A stretch of DNA of 64,000 bases from Amblyornis subalaris (lineage: Eukaryota; Chordata; Aves; Passeriformes; Ptilonorhynchidae): NCBI GenBank assembly GCA_018881555.1, contig JACAXG010000516.1, positions 1-64,000 on the forward strand. The letters are read 5' to 3'. The notes beneath the pieces were generated by a model that ran no database searches, was not told the DNA's origin, and saw nothing but the letters and a program-made list of their open reading frames with translations. Position 1 is the stretch's first letter; each line of letters starts with the position of its first letter. The position numbers and the translations under genes are program-made. Below are positions 27,791-40,444 of this stretch, piece after piece.

Positions 27791-29007
27791 TATCTATGAT
27801 TTATTATTTTATCAGTTTTTTCTCTGACTTCTTTATTTAAGGTTGTCTTTCTACTCTTTGCATATAGTTCATTGGTTTCATTTTTTTTTCTAAAAATAAG
27901 AATAAAGTACATTTATATAATACTAACTGACTAAAGCTCTCTTCATTTTCATATATCTAGGATCCCATCTGTAGCCTCTAATGTTGGAAAAAGAAAATCC
28001 CACNAACTTTCTTCATGAATATTCACTAATATGGACTAATTTCTCCCAGTGTATCCTGAATAGTATAATTTAATAACTTCTAATTGATTAAAGTTGTGAC
28101 ATCTAATTAAAAATTTAAAATAATGTGAAGTGAAGGATTTTAAGACTATAATTGAGGTCTTTTCATTTGCTGCGGTTTTCAGCCTAGTCAAAGTTCAGCA
28201 TTTTCTCCTAAATGCAGGGCACTTTTTCTTTAGAAACGAGAGAAGCAGCTCTTGCATACTTTCACTTCTGATAACATTTGCAAATTTGGCCATTATGGGA
28301 ATAGATTGATCCCTCAGGCTGAGGAAGTAGCTCAGTTATTTAAGAAGTAGCTTTGAGTAATTAATGGCTGTATCTGCATACTAAAATTGTTTGCTGTAAC
28401 ATTTCTATTTAAAATGGAAATGTGTCATTGCATGGCCAACTTTGCCACAAGTCCTTAGTGGTATCTTGAAAAACCTGCAAAGATCTGAGTTTCTGGAAGA
28501 GCTGTACTGCAACTGCACAATAGCATACTGAATCCTTACAGGAACAGAGTGTTTGTACAGCATAAGTCTCACAAATTCTTCTCTCCTGTCCATTTTCAAA
28601 TGCTTCATGCCAAGTATTACCTCTCTTAGTACTTTCAGTCTCAAACAGACCTTGCATTGGGTCTTTTTAAATTGGAATACTTATTCTTTTGTGGAAGTGG
28701 CCCAAACTGTCCCTGCTTCCCATTGTGTGCGTGTGAGTCAGCTGACAGACCAAAGAGAATAGGTAACTGCTTCACTTATGCTGAAACCTTNTTCCCAGCC
28801 AAGCTGCTGAGTGTCTCTTCCCTGGTTGACCATTGGCTTTCATAAAATTCATAAGAATTTATCATCCCTGAGATTTCTGCCCTTCCTAGGAAAATAGTAC
28901 AAAGGAGCATGGATGCATTAGCTAGATATTTTAAGCACCAGGTATTTTAAGTTAGGCTTTTCTACTAAATCATATGGGGATTAGTTAATAAAATGCTGTT
29001 ATACTTC
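27791..29007. other. AT-rich spacer between CR1 copies
   Basis: No supportable gene. Two overlapping minus-strand open frames near 28,405-28,657 lie in different phases over the same bases, so at most one could be real, and neither resembles a known protein. Confidence 0.5.
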
Positions 29008-29403
29008 AGAATCATAGAATGGTAAGGAGTTAGAAGAAACCTCAAAGATCTTCTAGTTCCAAGCCCCTCTGCTATAAGCAGGGACAGCTCCCACTAGACC
29101 AGGTTGCTCAAAGCACCATCCAGCCTGGTCTTGAACATTGGCGGCATTGGGGCATCCANATCCTCTCTGGGCAACCTGTTTCGGTGCCTCATCACTCTCA
29201 CATTAACAAATTTCTTTGTAATAGCTAACCTAAATTTCCCCTCTTCAATTTTTGCCCATCCTTGTCCCATCACCACAGTTCCTGAATAGGAGTCCCTCTC
29301 CAGCCTCCCCTTAGGCCCTGTTCAGATTCTGCAAGGTTGCTATGAGGGTTTCCACACAACCTTCTCTTCTTCAGGCTGAACAGCCCCAACTTTCTCAGCC
29401 TGA
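29008..29403 (-). mobile_element. CR1 LINE, antisense, 5'-truncated
   Basis: On the + strand it starts 'agaatcatagaatggtaag' and passes through 'cactagaccaggttgctcaa', 'tctgggcaacctgtttcggt' and 'caggctgaacagccccaact'. This is the exact reverse-complement order of an avian CR1 3' half. Both open frames that cross it are repeat shadows. It has the usual length for a truncated avian copy. Confidence 0.95.
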
Positions 29404-31387
29404 AATATGTCTTAGTTTTTCTAGCACTAAAATCAGCTTTGCAAATAACAAATGTTTCATTAAATATTCTATCACCTTTGTTAAAAGCTGAACGTTGTTT
29501 TTAAAAGCAGAGTGCCATTTGTATATGATCTGAATTTATATTCATCTCTAAAAAAATTTTTATTAGTTTTGTGATGACCATCACAGAATTAAAAAATGAA
29601 ACAAAACCCACCACATAAAACAAAACGGAGATTGTTGAACTTTGACAATTGCAAGCTGTGTTTCCATTATCTGAAGGTGGTTCAGGTGAGAAGCTGGAGA
29701 AGGCCGTATGTATATCCTACTCAAGAACCTCATACATCATAGCAGTTCTCATGGCAGCAGCACTATTTGGAATTATTGAGCAGGATGATATCTCCCTTTT
29801 CTCTCCACCAGTCCTACTTCCCTCAGTATCTATGTCAGGTGAAGCCTCCTGCAGAAGAGTCAGGGATCAATCAAGAGTAAAAATGGTGCATAATGTCTGG
29901 AATTCCAACTCACAAGTGCTAAAACACTGCACCAAGAATAACTGTATGCAGGTGGATGACTATTCATGCATATGCAAATGTATAATATCAAGGAGAGAGT
30001 TTCCAGATAATAAGCCTGAATATATAAGTGATAGAAATTAGCAAAATTTTCAGCATCGGGATAGGTTTTTGTTCTGAGAGGGGCTGTGCATGTTTATTCA
30101 TACTAGCAGACAGACAGAAGTAATTCCATTCAAGACACTCTTGAAAATAAGGGCTAATCAAAGTGTTTGTTATACATTGAAACAGACTCAGCATTGCAAA
30201 GCTATTAAAACTAAAATATTATAAAAACTGTTAAAGTAATTACAGGAAACAGAAGAAGCATTAAATTCGTTGGTATACTCAAAATCTTAGCGCAAAAAAA
30301 TTAGCCTAAAAAGTGCAACTGAGGCAGTAGCAAAGGCATGCATTGTATTTCTTATTTGGTTACCTGATTTTGGTTTCATTCAGGTTTTAGAAGTGAACAT
30401 TTCCTTTGCCACACAGCCATAAGGTTGGAGTTTATATAAGGCGGATGAATACACACAGTCCCACAGACTCACTGTATATTAGAGATCAAACCAAATTTGC
30501 TACTCTGTTGTGCTGGCCACTGTCTAAGTATTCACATTAGAGAAATTCATTGCTCCAGATAATTTCAGTCTAGAGAAGTAAAACATATATAAATACTTAA
30601 AAGGCTTGCCGTAAAAATAGTATAAATGATTGATTAGATTATCTAGGCAAACACTTAAAATCAAGTTTCAAGTATGTGGTTATTGCATCTTTCTATTTAA
30701 TGCTAAACTCAATATGTCTCTTGTTCTTTAAAACTTGGAACCCTAGTGTTGCACATATTCACATATCCAAAATGGCTCTAGCCTTCATAGTTGAAACATC
30801 ATGGTATTTCATGAAAAAATTGAACTAGAGGCAAAAGCAAATTCATCGTATAGTCTTTTAAACAGCTTTATCTAACAGACATTTCAGAGCTTCTCCAACA
30901 GGTATTCATATCATCTTAAAATTGTCACGTTTTCTTTTTTAAAATTTGTCAGGAGAATGAGAAAGTGACAATATCAAAATTAGAAGAACTTGTTTCAAAC
31001 ATTTTCTGAGGGGGTTCAAAGTCTTCGCCTCCACTATGCCAGAATTTTTACATTCAATCTGGTCTTGATGGAATCTGTCTCTGTCACATCATTTGAGTTC
31101 AAGAAAAGAAATTTTACTGTATCAGAATTCAGTTCAAAACATGCCTTTATAGACCCCCTAGGTGGAAAAGCATCCTGGAACCCAGAAGAAACAGAAGGTA
31201 GAATCAAGTTCTTGACCCTCTGGAGGAGTATCAGTACAGTACCATTCCCGTGTTTTGGTCCAATTCATCTTTCTGTGTTAGTTGTCATTCATTAGGTAGT
31301 GAAGATGATGAATTATATTCCTGTGAGGCAAGATTTGCAAATTTGTGACCCTTCAGGAAGAGGAGTCTGAACTAGGCCACTCAGGTC
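29404..31387. other. AT-rich non-coding span
   Basis: About 2 kb with no supportable gene. A 130-codon open frame at 29,649-30,041 on the + strand is the longest in the AT-rich part. Its translation is Ser/Cys-rich, with no domain, no clear splice borders and no family I recognise; I treat it as chance. Confidence 0.45.
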
Positions 31388-31506
31388 ATGTACTTAACCC
31401 TGGGCAACCCTGGGCAGTCTGCTCTTGGTGATGCTGATTGAGCCAGGAAGGTTGGACCAGATGACCTCCAGGGCTCCCTTCCAACCTCAACCATTCTGAG
31501 ATTCTG
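31388..31506 (+). mobile_element. CR1 LINE 3'-end fragment
   Basis: A short sense CR1 tail is directly readable: 'ggttggaccagatgacctcc', 'agggctcccttccaacctca' and 'accattctgagattctg'. It belongs to a different CR1 3'-end type from the copies at 16 and 60 kb, because it uses 'ccagatgacctcc' instead of the 'tagatgatctttaagg' variant. Confidence 0.92.
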
Positions 31507-34500
31507 CTAAGTGTTTGGAACATTACCTCTTTGCCTTCTGGTGATATTTCTGAGTGAAAAATCAATTTCCCTGTGGTTTGTACAGACCTTGATTGAGTGT
31601 TTACAGTGGGAACGATTGAAATGTGTATTATATTTAGTCTCCTGAAGGGGATATGAAAAAAAATGGTCCACTGGAGGCCTAAGCATTGATCTATTAAGTA
31701 GCAACAAAAATAAGGAATTTGTGGACATCTTTGAAAGTAGATGTTAGTTACACAAGGATTTTTTTCCTATCTGACTGAATACCTGAGGTTTGTTGTGTTA
31801 AGGGAGGATTTTAAAAATTGCAGTCTTAAATCACAGTCCTGGTTTTATGTGCATGGATCCTGGATGTCAAAGTAAAGTAATGGACCAACAGCAGAACTGG
31901 AGTATACAGCAAAGTTATCTAAGCTTGCCACTGAGTGGCTTTACTCACAGGATCCTGCTGCTCTCAAAAACCACTTCCCTTATTTTCGTTCTATTTATAT
32001 GGTGTGAATCTAGAATAAACTATGTTGGTATCTGTGACAGTACAACCAGAAGAGAACACAGCTTTTAACTACAGCACATCTTGTAAAACAAAATACAAGG
32101 GCAGAAATGGATTGATAAATTTCTAAAATTTTCCTTGGATTCTGTATGTGAATCTGTTCCCAGAGAAATGCGTAGAATGTGTTTTTGTCACATACATGTT
32201 GAAAACACTAAAAGATATGAGCATTTTAATGATAGTAGAAAGTATTCAGAATAGAAAATGTATTAACTTTTTAACAAAAAATGTATATAAAACCAAGTTA
32301 CTTGAAGTATCTGCAGTGTAACACTGATTTGTATATTACATTTAAATACTTTAAAATATATAATTGAGCAAAGATAGCAGCAAAAGTAAAATGTATGCTT
32401 CTTTGGGGATCTACTTTAGATATAGCAAAATATCCTTTATTACAATGCTATAAAATATGTTGTTCAACTAATTTAAATAGATCCCTGACCTTTCAGCAAA
32501 ACAAAACTCAGATGAAGAAAAAGGAAAATCATAAATTCCACCAAAAACTATACAAAAATCTGAGATTTAAGGGCTAAAAATAAAGTAGGTGCTAACTAGC
32601 CACTATTTGTCACTATTGATTTATCTTCATTCTCTGATTGCCTTGAATCCACTAAAAGTTTCTTTCTGAAGACAGCTGGTGGCTTCCTTGTTACTAACTT
32701 GGAAAAGAGTTTTCTTAATTTTTTTTTTTTCATTGTTCAGCTCCGCTTTTCAGCTTTTCTTACTAATTTTCACTGATACAAACCATTTTTGGAGACGTTC
32801 TCCTTTGTCTTCATTCCATCAGCTCTCTGGAAAACCTTTCTTTTAAAGTAATTAAACACAATTAGTTCTCTCTTCTCTTCTTACTATTTTCCTTCAATTT
32901 CCTTCTAGCAGTAAGTCTTCTTAACAATTTCTAATTTATTTCAGCTTTCCACATTTGCACCCTCTGTCTTGCTTTTCAGTTCTGTTCACTTTCAGTCATA
33001 ATAATACACATACCTCTTGAATAGGTAGAATAATAGTACCCAAACCCTAAGTCTTGATGCTGATTGTGTTGTTAATTATTGCCAGCAGTCGGGTATAGTC
33101 AAGTTAATATAGTTGGATATATATCTCTAGCTTACTAACACAGTATATTTCGTTCTCTCTATTGTTTGTCCAAAAATTTTTTCTCCTGAACACATTTAAT
33201 GAAAATGCAGACAAAGTAAGGCTAATTAGTTAGTTAGGTCTAACTAGTTAGAAATGCAAGTTGAAATTCTTTTAGTTCACTTGATGGTTTTATGACAAGT
33301 TATACTCATATATAGTGAATGACAGGCATATATGCAGTTTTTAATTTCAACTCTAATTTCTTATAATTTTTTTAAAATCATTTCATATAATTCTTGTTCT
33401 TTTTCTGACACTCACTTTTTGTAGGGTGCTTTTTCAAGCTAAGGAAAATTGTAATACCATTACTTCTCTATGTATTCCTTTTCCTTTCTGCTGTTTCATT
33501 GTGCTGCATCAACCAGGAAAATGTTGCCATTTTCTTTTACGGTTTACACTAAATGGTTTCCATTTTCATGGAAATTCCTGGATTAAATGAAACCCATGAA
33601 TCCTTCCTTTGTTTTTCTCCTCATTATTGATTCATTAGTTCTTTAGTCAGCTGTGTCTGTACTACTACTTGTTTAATTATAATCTGTAAAATTCTATACT
33701 GCCTCTGTGGCAGACACACATTCTGTTCTATGTTACCTNTGTCAATTCATAAATCTAGGGAAGAGGGGAAGAGTAGCTATTCTAAATTCAGTTCTGTTTT
33801 GCTCCTCTAATCAGAAACAATGTATCGAGATGATTCTTAGAAATTTCTCCTGTGTATTTATTTTTAAGACATGACATCCCACTGTTGACCTTTCATTGAT
33901 CTACCTGCAGGAAGCACATGTGCAGGCATGATGTTTAACATAACCAACACAAGCAAAGCAAAATTTAGAAGAAATTCAGAAAACAGAGGAAGAAAGACAC
34001 TACACTCAGGAATCCCTCAAGGTCTTTCATTTTGTATTTTAGTGACAGGAGTGATCTCTGCACTAGATGATTACAGTGAATGAACTAAAAGCATCTAAGT
34101 TTAGTAATCTTGTCCATCAGTTCTTTTAACGATTACAATTGACCAGAGAATATATTACACTTCACTTGTTCTTGAACGAAGTTTAAAATATAACAAAAAG
34201 CTTTCCCATAACAAATTACATTGGTCATTGAATGTTAAATAGTGATTCTGCAATATGTATTAAAATTCAACAAATGTTTAAGGACATGTCCTATCTTTTC
34301 ATGCAGTTGAGACAGTTCAGTAAACATACATATGGTAATTAATGTAATAAAACCATAATTTAAAATATAAATGCATATGTGAGATATATAATTAAATATA
34401 TCTCTTTTTTGATATCTGCTAGCCATATGCTTCTTCTTTATATCCTGCATATGTATATTTATCATGAAATGTAGTGAAAAAAATATGCATATTACTCTTC

Positions 34501-35089
34501 TAATGCTACATCCAGAAATAGACAGTAAATGCATTTCCCCCCTTACCTCGTGCCCCAGTAAGCTACTAAAATATTTGTATAGAGCTTAGAAGTCTTTATA
34601 TTATAAAGTTCCATAATGAGTGAGCTGTTAGACATGTTAAGTACTCTTTAACTAAATAATGTCTTTTCAGACTGAACAAACGTTTCTCATTTAGTATGGC
34701 TAAGGGCTCATTCCTGCATCCAGTTGAAACAAATACTATCTTTCACGTAGATTTTAGGAGCTTGTCAACACATTGCTCAGTCATATCTCTGAAAATCCTC
34801 CCACTGACCTAACAAAGTTTGTCCAAGATCCTTCTTTGAAGTAGGAACAACAGAGGGGAAAAAAACTGTATATGTACATGGAAGGTAAAGATGAGAGTAA
34901 GTTGTAAGGAAAAAAGTAGCTTTAAATTCACTGAAAAGTACTCTACTATACTGCCTTTGTCTTCTTTTGTACTTGCTATTCCTTCCTTTAAAGCCCTAGA
35001 GGTGATATTATGAAACCAGAGTACAGACAAATCCATTAGTAATTCGAGCATTGTTACACTCATACGACAATCTGTATAACCACTGGCTC
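31507..35089. other. AT-rich non-coding span
   Basis: About 3.6 kb with no supportable gene. A 14-base perfect palindrome, TCTAACTAGTTAGA, lies at 33,239-33,252. The open frames show low-complexity or TA-derived composition. Confidence 0.5.
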
Positions 35090-35430
35090 ATCTAGGATTG
35101 TCCAGCCTGGCAAAAGGAAAGCTTTGGGGACACCTAACAGCAGCCCACAGAGCTAGACTCATGAGGAGTCTAAGAAGAAGGAAGAGATATGTTCTTCATA
35201 GTTATGCATGGTGGGAAGACATGGGGTTATGGGCATAACTGGAAATGAGAGGTTCAGACTTGATGTAAAAAAAAACTTCTTCACTATGAGGATGCTCCAG
35301 CACTAGATCAGGTTGCCCACAGAAGTTATGCTTTCTTCATCCTTTGAATAAACCCCTTAGTCTGGTCTCAGACTTGATCCTAACTAGAGATGTCCTAAGA
35401 GTCTTTTCAGCCAGAATTATTCTATCATCC
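35090..35430 (+). mobile_element. Degraded CR1 LINE 3' half
   Basis: An eroded sense CR1 is recognisable from 'tggcataactggaaatgagag'-like text, then 'cttgatgtaaaaaaaaactt', 'cttcactatgaggatgctcc' and 'cactagatcaggttgccca'. The tail 'gccagaattattctatcatc' corresponds to the usual 'accattctatgattc' ending. The divergence is high and the exact left border is uncertain. Confidence 0.65.
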
Positions 35431-36245
35431 AGTATACAAGGTGTGATCTATAAAATACTGGTCAGAGGGGGCTAATACCACACCTTGTTATTGCCCAGGA
35501 TGGCATTGACTTGCTTTGCTGCCAGGACTCAATGTTCATGCTCAGCTTGCTGTCTGACAAAACTCCCAGGGGTTTTTCAACAGAGTTGCTCCCCAGTCAG
35601 GCCCCATCACTGAGGGTTTTTTATTTCTCTAGTGCAGGGCTTTGCATTTATTCTTGTCAAATTTCATGAGGTTCCTGTCAGACCTTTTCTCCAACAGGTC
35701 TAGGTCCCTCTGGATGGCAGTCCCACCCCTGTCAGGGGCTAATTAGTCCTCTCACCTGCAGACTTGAAGAATGAGTACTCCTGTGTGTCCTTCAGGTTTT
35801 GTATAAAGATGTAAAGACAGATCCTTTATCCTTAAAGATGTAAAGATATATACCTGGATAATGACACTTGCTATTGGCATTTGGACAGAGCCCGTTAACC
35901 ACTACCCTCTTAGCCCAACCATCCAACCACTTGCANACCTATCCAGCTTCCACTCATCCAGTCTGTTATGTCCCAACTTGGACAGGAGAATGTTGTGGAA
36001 GTAAGCATAGAAAGCTTTTCAGAAGCCAAGATAAGTACTATCCACTGTTCTTCTCTCATCCATATATTCAGTCAATTCATCACAGAGGACAGTCAGATTG
36101 ATCAGGCTAGATTTACCCTTAGTAAATTCATGTAGATTGTTCCCACACATCCTGCTGTCCTTCATATTACTCAAAATGTATTCCAAGAAGACTCAGCCTA
36201 GGATTCTCCCAGGGGCACAAGCAAGACTGACTGATCTGTAGCAGT
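35431..36245 (-). mobile_element. CR1 LINE internal fragment, antisense
   Basis: Read on the + strand, this is an antisense stretch of the CR1 ORF2 3' part: 'ttgcccaggatggcattgac', 'ttgctgtctgacaaaactcc', 'ttcatgaggttcctgtcaga', 'ggtccctctggatggcagtc', then 'cagattgatcaggctagatt' and 'ttctcccaggggcacaagca'. It directly abuts the sense-oriented CR1 on its left, so two copies lie tail-to-tail or one was rearranged. A 24-28 bp internal duplication around 'aaagatgtaaagaca' occurs near 35,800-35,850. The frame is thoroughly broken. Confidence 0.8.
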
Positions 36246-37005
36246 TGGATAATCAAGAAAATATTCTTGCATGCCAGTGTTAATTCAACAGGTGTGAATT
36301 TAGATGCTTTCAGTCTTACACGTTAATTGCATTAATGAAGGAATAGCTAAAGATTTGGTTAGAGTATCTGGTATACTGGATAACAAGCCCACAAATAATA
36401 GTTCAGAATATGAATGTAATTTCCTCTAGTTTGTCAACAGCCCTTGATTGTCTCAAGTACAAATTTATTCCCTGTGGCATATTTTCTTTTAACTACCATA
36501 GATTTTATACATATATATATATAATATCAGTAATGTGAGTGGTAGTAGACCTGCAAATGCCTCTGGGTATTTCACAAGAACTTTTTCCATCCTTAACTCT
36601 GTAAATAAGTATACTACTGTATGGGTCAAGTGTACTACCCTACACATACTATTCTATGCTATATCCTTACCACTACAATAATTAATTTAAAGTGATGTAA
36701 GCATCATCTATGAAAGATCTTATTTCCAACAAAACTGTTTGATTCCTCTTTGGATCCCTATTACTGATTGCTTGTGAATTTGCTGTTTCTGGGAGAGAGC
36801 AGTGTAGTCTTGTTGTACATTGACATTTCCTGACGAAAACACACAGGAAGTATAGAATTACTGTGAAGATGGATGTTTTTTCCACTTAATTCCATTTTCT
36901 CCACAAAATTCTTCATATAGTGTGAAAATTTTCTAAGTTAGATGAATTAAATTTTGAGAAAAGTAATTTTTTTCTTTAACAAATTTGATGAACTACATTG
37001 GTTTC

Positions 37006-37039
37006 TTATAACCATATATACGGTTATATATGGTTATAA
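37006..37039. repeat. Perfect 15-bp inverted repeat (hairpin/cruciform)
   Basis: The arm TTATAACCATATATA (37,006-37,020) and its exact reverse complement (37,025-37,039) surround the 4-base loop CGGT. All 15 pairs match. It is one of the longest perfect short-loop hairpins I noticed in the window. Confidence 0.95.
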
Positions 37040-37625
37040 TAATTTTCTTTATATCTAGCTTGCTGTTACCTCAGCTGATTTCACATGGAGTCAGACTACT
37101 TTTCAATAGTTTGTACCTGTGACTTTGTACAGTCATGTCACCGCTGAGGTCAGATTTGTAAGTCCGAATCCTGTTTCTTTCAAAACTACTAATATACAGT
37201 AACTGCAGCTGACTGATGTTGTCGCAATATCTTAAAAGCAAAAAAAAATATTGGAAACTGAGAATTATTTTTGCTGTTAAGGTTCTTGAGTTTGGTGTTT
37301 TATTCTTTCATGAACCATGTAAAAATGTAGGGCTCCAAGTTCATCATAGTTTTATCAAATGAGCAACCTAAAGTCATGCTTAGCAACAAAACTCACATAC
37401 ATATCCAAACACAGATCTAAGTATATCGTATAATAAATTTAATATTTAAAATTCTGGCTGTGGCTTCTAGACATCTGTTATTTTCTTTGCTGTGAGGGAG
37501 TGAGCTGTTAAAGAGAGAAACTTTTTGCATATTTTAATCTGCTTATGGTAGGAGCTTGGTTAAAGGAGAGGAGGACAGGAGCATCAGTTTGGGCAGCATC
37601 CTGCTTCTGGAACGGGGTGATGGAG

Positions 37626-37653
37626 CTTTGTATTGAAACCTTTGTATTGAAAC
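37626..37653. repeat. Perfect 14-bp tandem duplication
   Basis: CTTTGTATTGAAAC occurs twice in direct succession without mismatch, which suggests a recent slippage or duplication event. Confidence 0.95.
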
Positions 37654-40341
37654 AAAGATGCTTACGCGAATGTGCTGTGCACAAAAGCTGCCATCCAGCT
37701 CTGTGCTGAGGAAGCTCTTAGCCATAAGCCATAATCCATCTATCCCCATCCTCTACCTATTCTCAAAACTGCACATAATACAGCCATATTTCTAAAACTA
37801 GGCATGTGGATAGCAATCTCCCAAGTACTTTCCAGTGGGAAAAAAAAGAATCTTAGAGTCCTTCAGTTTGACATCTTTTACATTGATCTTTCACAGCTCA
37901 GCTGTACTGAGTTGGCTTTTGCCTATGTGAGGGTTGCTGCTTTCCTAAGGCAAATGAAATGTTTAATGAAGAGGTTAATTTTTCTTCTTGTGTCACAAGA
38001 CCTCCAAATTTAACTTTGGAGTTTTAAAGCTACAAACGTCAATGAAGGCATCATTCCACATTGTGAGTGAACTTGCTGGACCTTTTCCATTTCAGTAGGA
38101 ACTGAAGTTGGACCCTGTTCTAATATGCAGCAGAAAAGAACAGTAAAGGCCTAAGTTAAGTGAATATATGGAAGTTATGCACAATATAAAAAAAAATGTA
38201 TTTGTAATTGTGAACATATTTTTTGGTAGCGATTTTCATTTTTTATATGACCTTGTGTAACTGAGAATGCTTGAAAGCAATTTTTAAGGCAATATGGTGA
38301 TTCAAAACCAGGCCCTCTCCCCCAAACCACTAGATCAAACATTTTCTTGCAAGGCCTATAAAAATTTTGTGTTGTACTGGAATGATTTATTACGATTAAG
38401 TAACTACTCACTGTATTTCAGTGTTTTGATCCATATTTAGTAACTTGAGCCTCAAAAATACTGGGACTGAATTCCTTCCCTGGGAGAAAAAGAATCTCTT
38501 GAAATCAGTGTTTTAAAGGGAAAGCAATACATTAGACACAGGGAACTAAAGGCAAGTACTCAGCGTGTGCTACTATGAAGCTGTTGTTTGGAAAGATACT
38601 TATAAGGTTGACTACTGGATATGAATTTAAAGGCTAATGTGTATGATGCTATACCTCTGAGAACATATTTTTCCAAAGTTACAGAAAATTTGTTGTTTCT
38701 TTTGGTTTTGTGTGAATATGAAGAGAATTGAATGGATTTTTAAAATAGATTTTGAGTTTATTAAAGACCACCAAAGCGATATAAAACTGAGATTTTAGTT
38801 ATGAATGCCTTTGTGTCACTGAGTATNTGGTATGAATATGTATTTATTGCATTATACAACACAATATTGCATTTTGCTTGTACATTGGAAGCTCATCTAA
38901 ACATCCAAACTCTTTTGTTAAACAAAGAGATGCGGTGTCAATGAGTTTTGGAAATGTGCTAATTCAAAACACTTAAATGTCTTTTACGGCGTTGCGGAGA
39001 AGTTAATTTGCAGAGAGAGCAGGTACCATTTATTCTGAGGAAACCACGTACAGTGCACTATGTGAATTAAGGAATTCTCCTTTAAGAAACCAAAAATCTC
39101 TATAAACAAAATCAGGCTGGCAAGGTTTTGCATGGTTCCTAAAATAGAGGATTCCAAGAGTTTCTAGTACTTGTGTCTTATGAAAATTAAACCCTTTAAA
39201 TGCAGATTTTAGAAAGGAAAAGTGGATACAAGTACAAAAGAAAGAAAAAATGCTGATAAATGTTGTGCATTTTCAGACTTCTGTGGATTTATTACAGAAA
39301 ATTATTAGCAGTATGCTAAGTCTCATCTACATTGCCTGAAACACCCTTCAACGCTAAAGTCTTTTAGTGCCATATACCAATAAAGTGAGTATAAATGGGA
39401 ATTAATGCCATTATAATTAAACAATCAGGTTCCCAGCTGATGTTCTGAGGCTTATCTGACCACTCAAGACTTGGTGAAGATGCAAGTTTGACAGTGTTAG
39501 TAATGCTTAGAAATCTCTCATTAAATACACTGGGAACCTGTCAGTGAAAGTTTGATCAGCTCCCTAGTTCTGTGTCTTGCTAAATGGTAGGCACTGGCAC
39601 AAAGAAAATCTCCATGCCATTGCTACTCTGCTTCCTCATTTTTTCTTTTCCGAGTAAANCTGCACATTCTTACAGGCCCTAGCCGGGTTGTTGCTACCCT
39701 CGGAGAGGTTCCGAAACAGGTGGTGGAGGAAAGCGGGGGCCCAGGGCGGCATTCCGCGGAGCGAGGTTCGCGAAGGTCCCTCCGCTGGATGAAGGCTGGC
39801 GAGCCGGGCACGGCGGACAGCTGCCGAAGCGGCTCCTGGGCGCCGAGCCGGGCGCTGGGCCGGCCTTGCCGGGGGACGGCGGCTGCCGGGGACCGGACGG
39901 TGCCGTGGCAGGGAGCGCGCAGCCTCTCCCGGCTCCTCGACCGCGGACTCCGGCGGCGCAGTGCCCGCGCACCTGCGTGGGAGCCGCTCCGCGGCCGCCG
40001 CCTCCTCGCGGCAGCCCCCGGGCGGGCAGGTACGCGCGGGGGCCGCCGTGCAGGTGCGCGGGGCGGGCCGCGCTCGGTCCCTCCGTGCCCCCGCGGCTGC
40101 GCGGGTGCGCCCGCTGCCACAGCCCTGCTGCCTCGCAGCGGGCGGGCGACCGGCAGCCCTGCGCGGTCGCCACCGGCGGGGAGACCCTGTAAACTTTGGG
40201 TAAGTGTTGCGCGGGCTTAACGCCTCTCAGCGCCGGGAGCGGGTGGAGAAGGGGTAGCGGAGCTTTGCGGAGCGGTGCGCGGGTCTTGCCGCACCGCCGC
40301 CCCAGCGCGGAGCGGCGGAGTCGGCGGGCGGCGCCCGGGGG

Positions 40342-40361
40342 ATGCGGGCGCTGGACGACAG
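40342..40361 (+). CDS. Possible first coding exon (short), unknown gene
   Basis: An ATG at 40,342 opens a frame reading MRALDD and part of a codon for R or S before the donor-like ACAG|GTACGG. A short coding first exon inside a CpG island is common in vertebrates, but six codons carry no family information. An alternative is an ATG at 40,722 reading MAGPAVAQGAELSRIPGPS and onward to the donor after 40,805. Either, both or neither may be used, and the island could equally hold only untranslated exons. Confidence 0.12.
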
Positions 40362-40376
40362 GTACGGCAGCTGCGC

Positions 40377-40403
40377 GGGGGGCGGGCGGGGCTGCGGAGG
40401 GGG
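40377..40403 (+). promoter_or_regulatory. G-quadruplex-type run with GC boxes
   Basis: Four G-runs (G6, G3, G4, G5) are separated by C, C and a 7-base spacer, which satisfies the usual G-quadruplex pattern on the + strand. Overlapping GGGCGG motifs are classical Sp1/KLF-type sites. Position inside the island supports a promoter role; occupancy is inference. Confidence 0.55.
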
Positions 40404-40424
40404 TGTCTGTGTGTGACAGAGAGA

Positions 40425-40444
40425 GTGTGTGTGTGTGTGTGTGT
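40425..40444. repeat. (GT)10 microsatellite in CpG island
   Basis: About ten GT units follow a GACAGAGAGA stretch. Alternating purine/pyrimidine tracts of this kind can form Z-DNA and are often polymorphic. Its place between the candidate exon end at 40,361 and the GC-box cluster at 40,662 puts it in or next to the promoter. Confidence 0.92.

Larger units (their letters stand above)
36246..39679. other. AT-rich flank left of the CpG island
   Basis: No supportable gene or transposon. It holds a long perfect inverted repeat at 37,006-37,039 and a 14-bp tandem duplication at 37,626-37,653. Depending on gene direction it is upstream intergenic DNA (gene on +) or the start of a first intron (gene on -). 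The last 50 bases, with a long pyrimidine tract, are discussed under the CpG island edge. Confidence 0.5.

Noticed and set aside
29649..30041. 130-codon + strand frame, longest in the AT-rich part
   Set aside because: No domain, no convincing splice borders and chance-like composition; not strong enough for a CDS entry.
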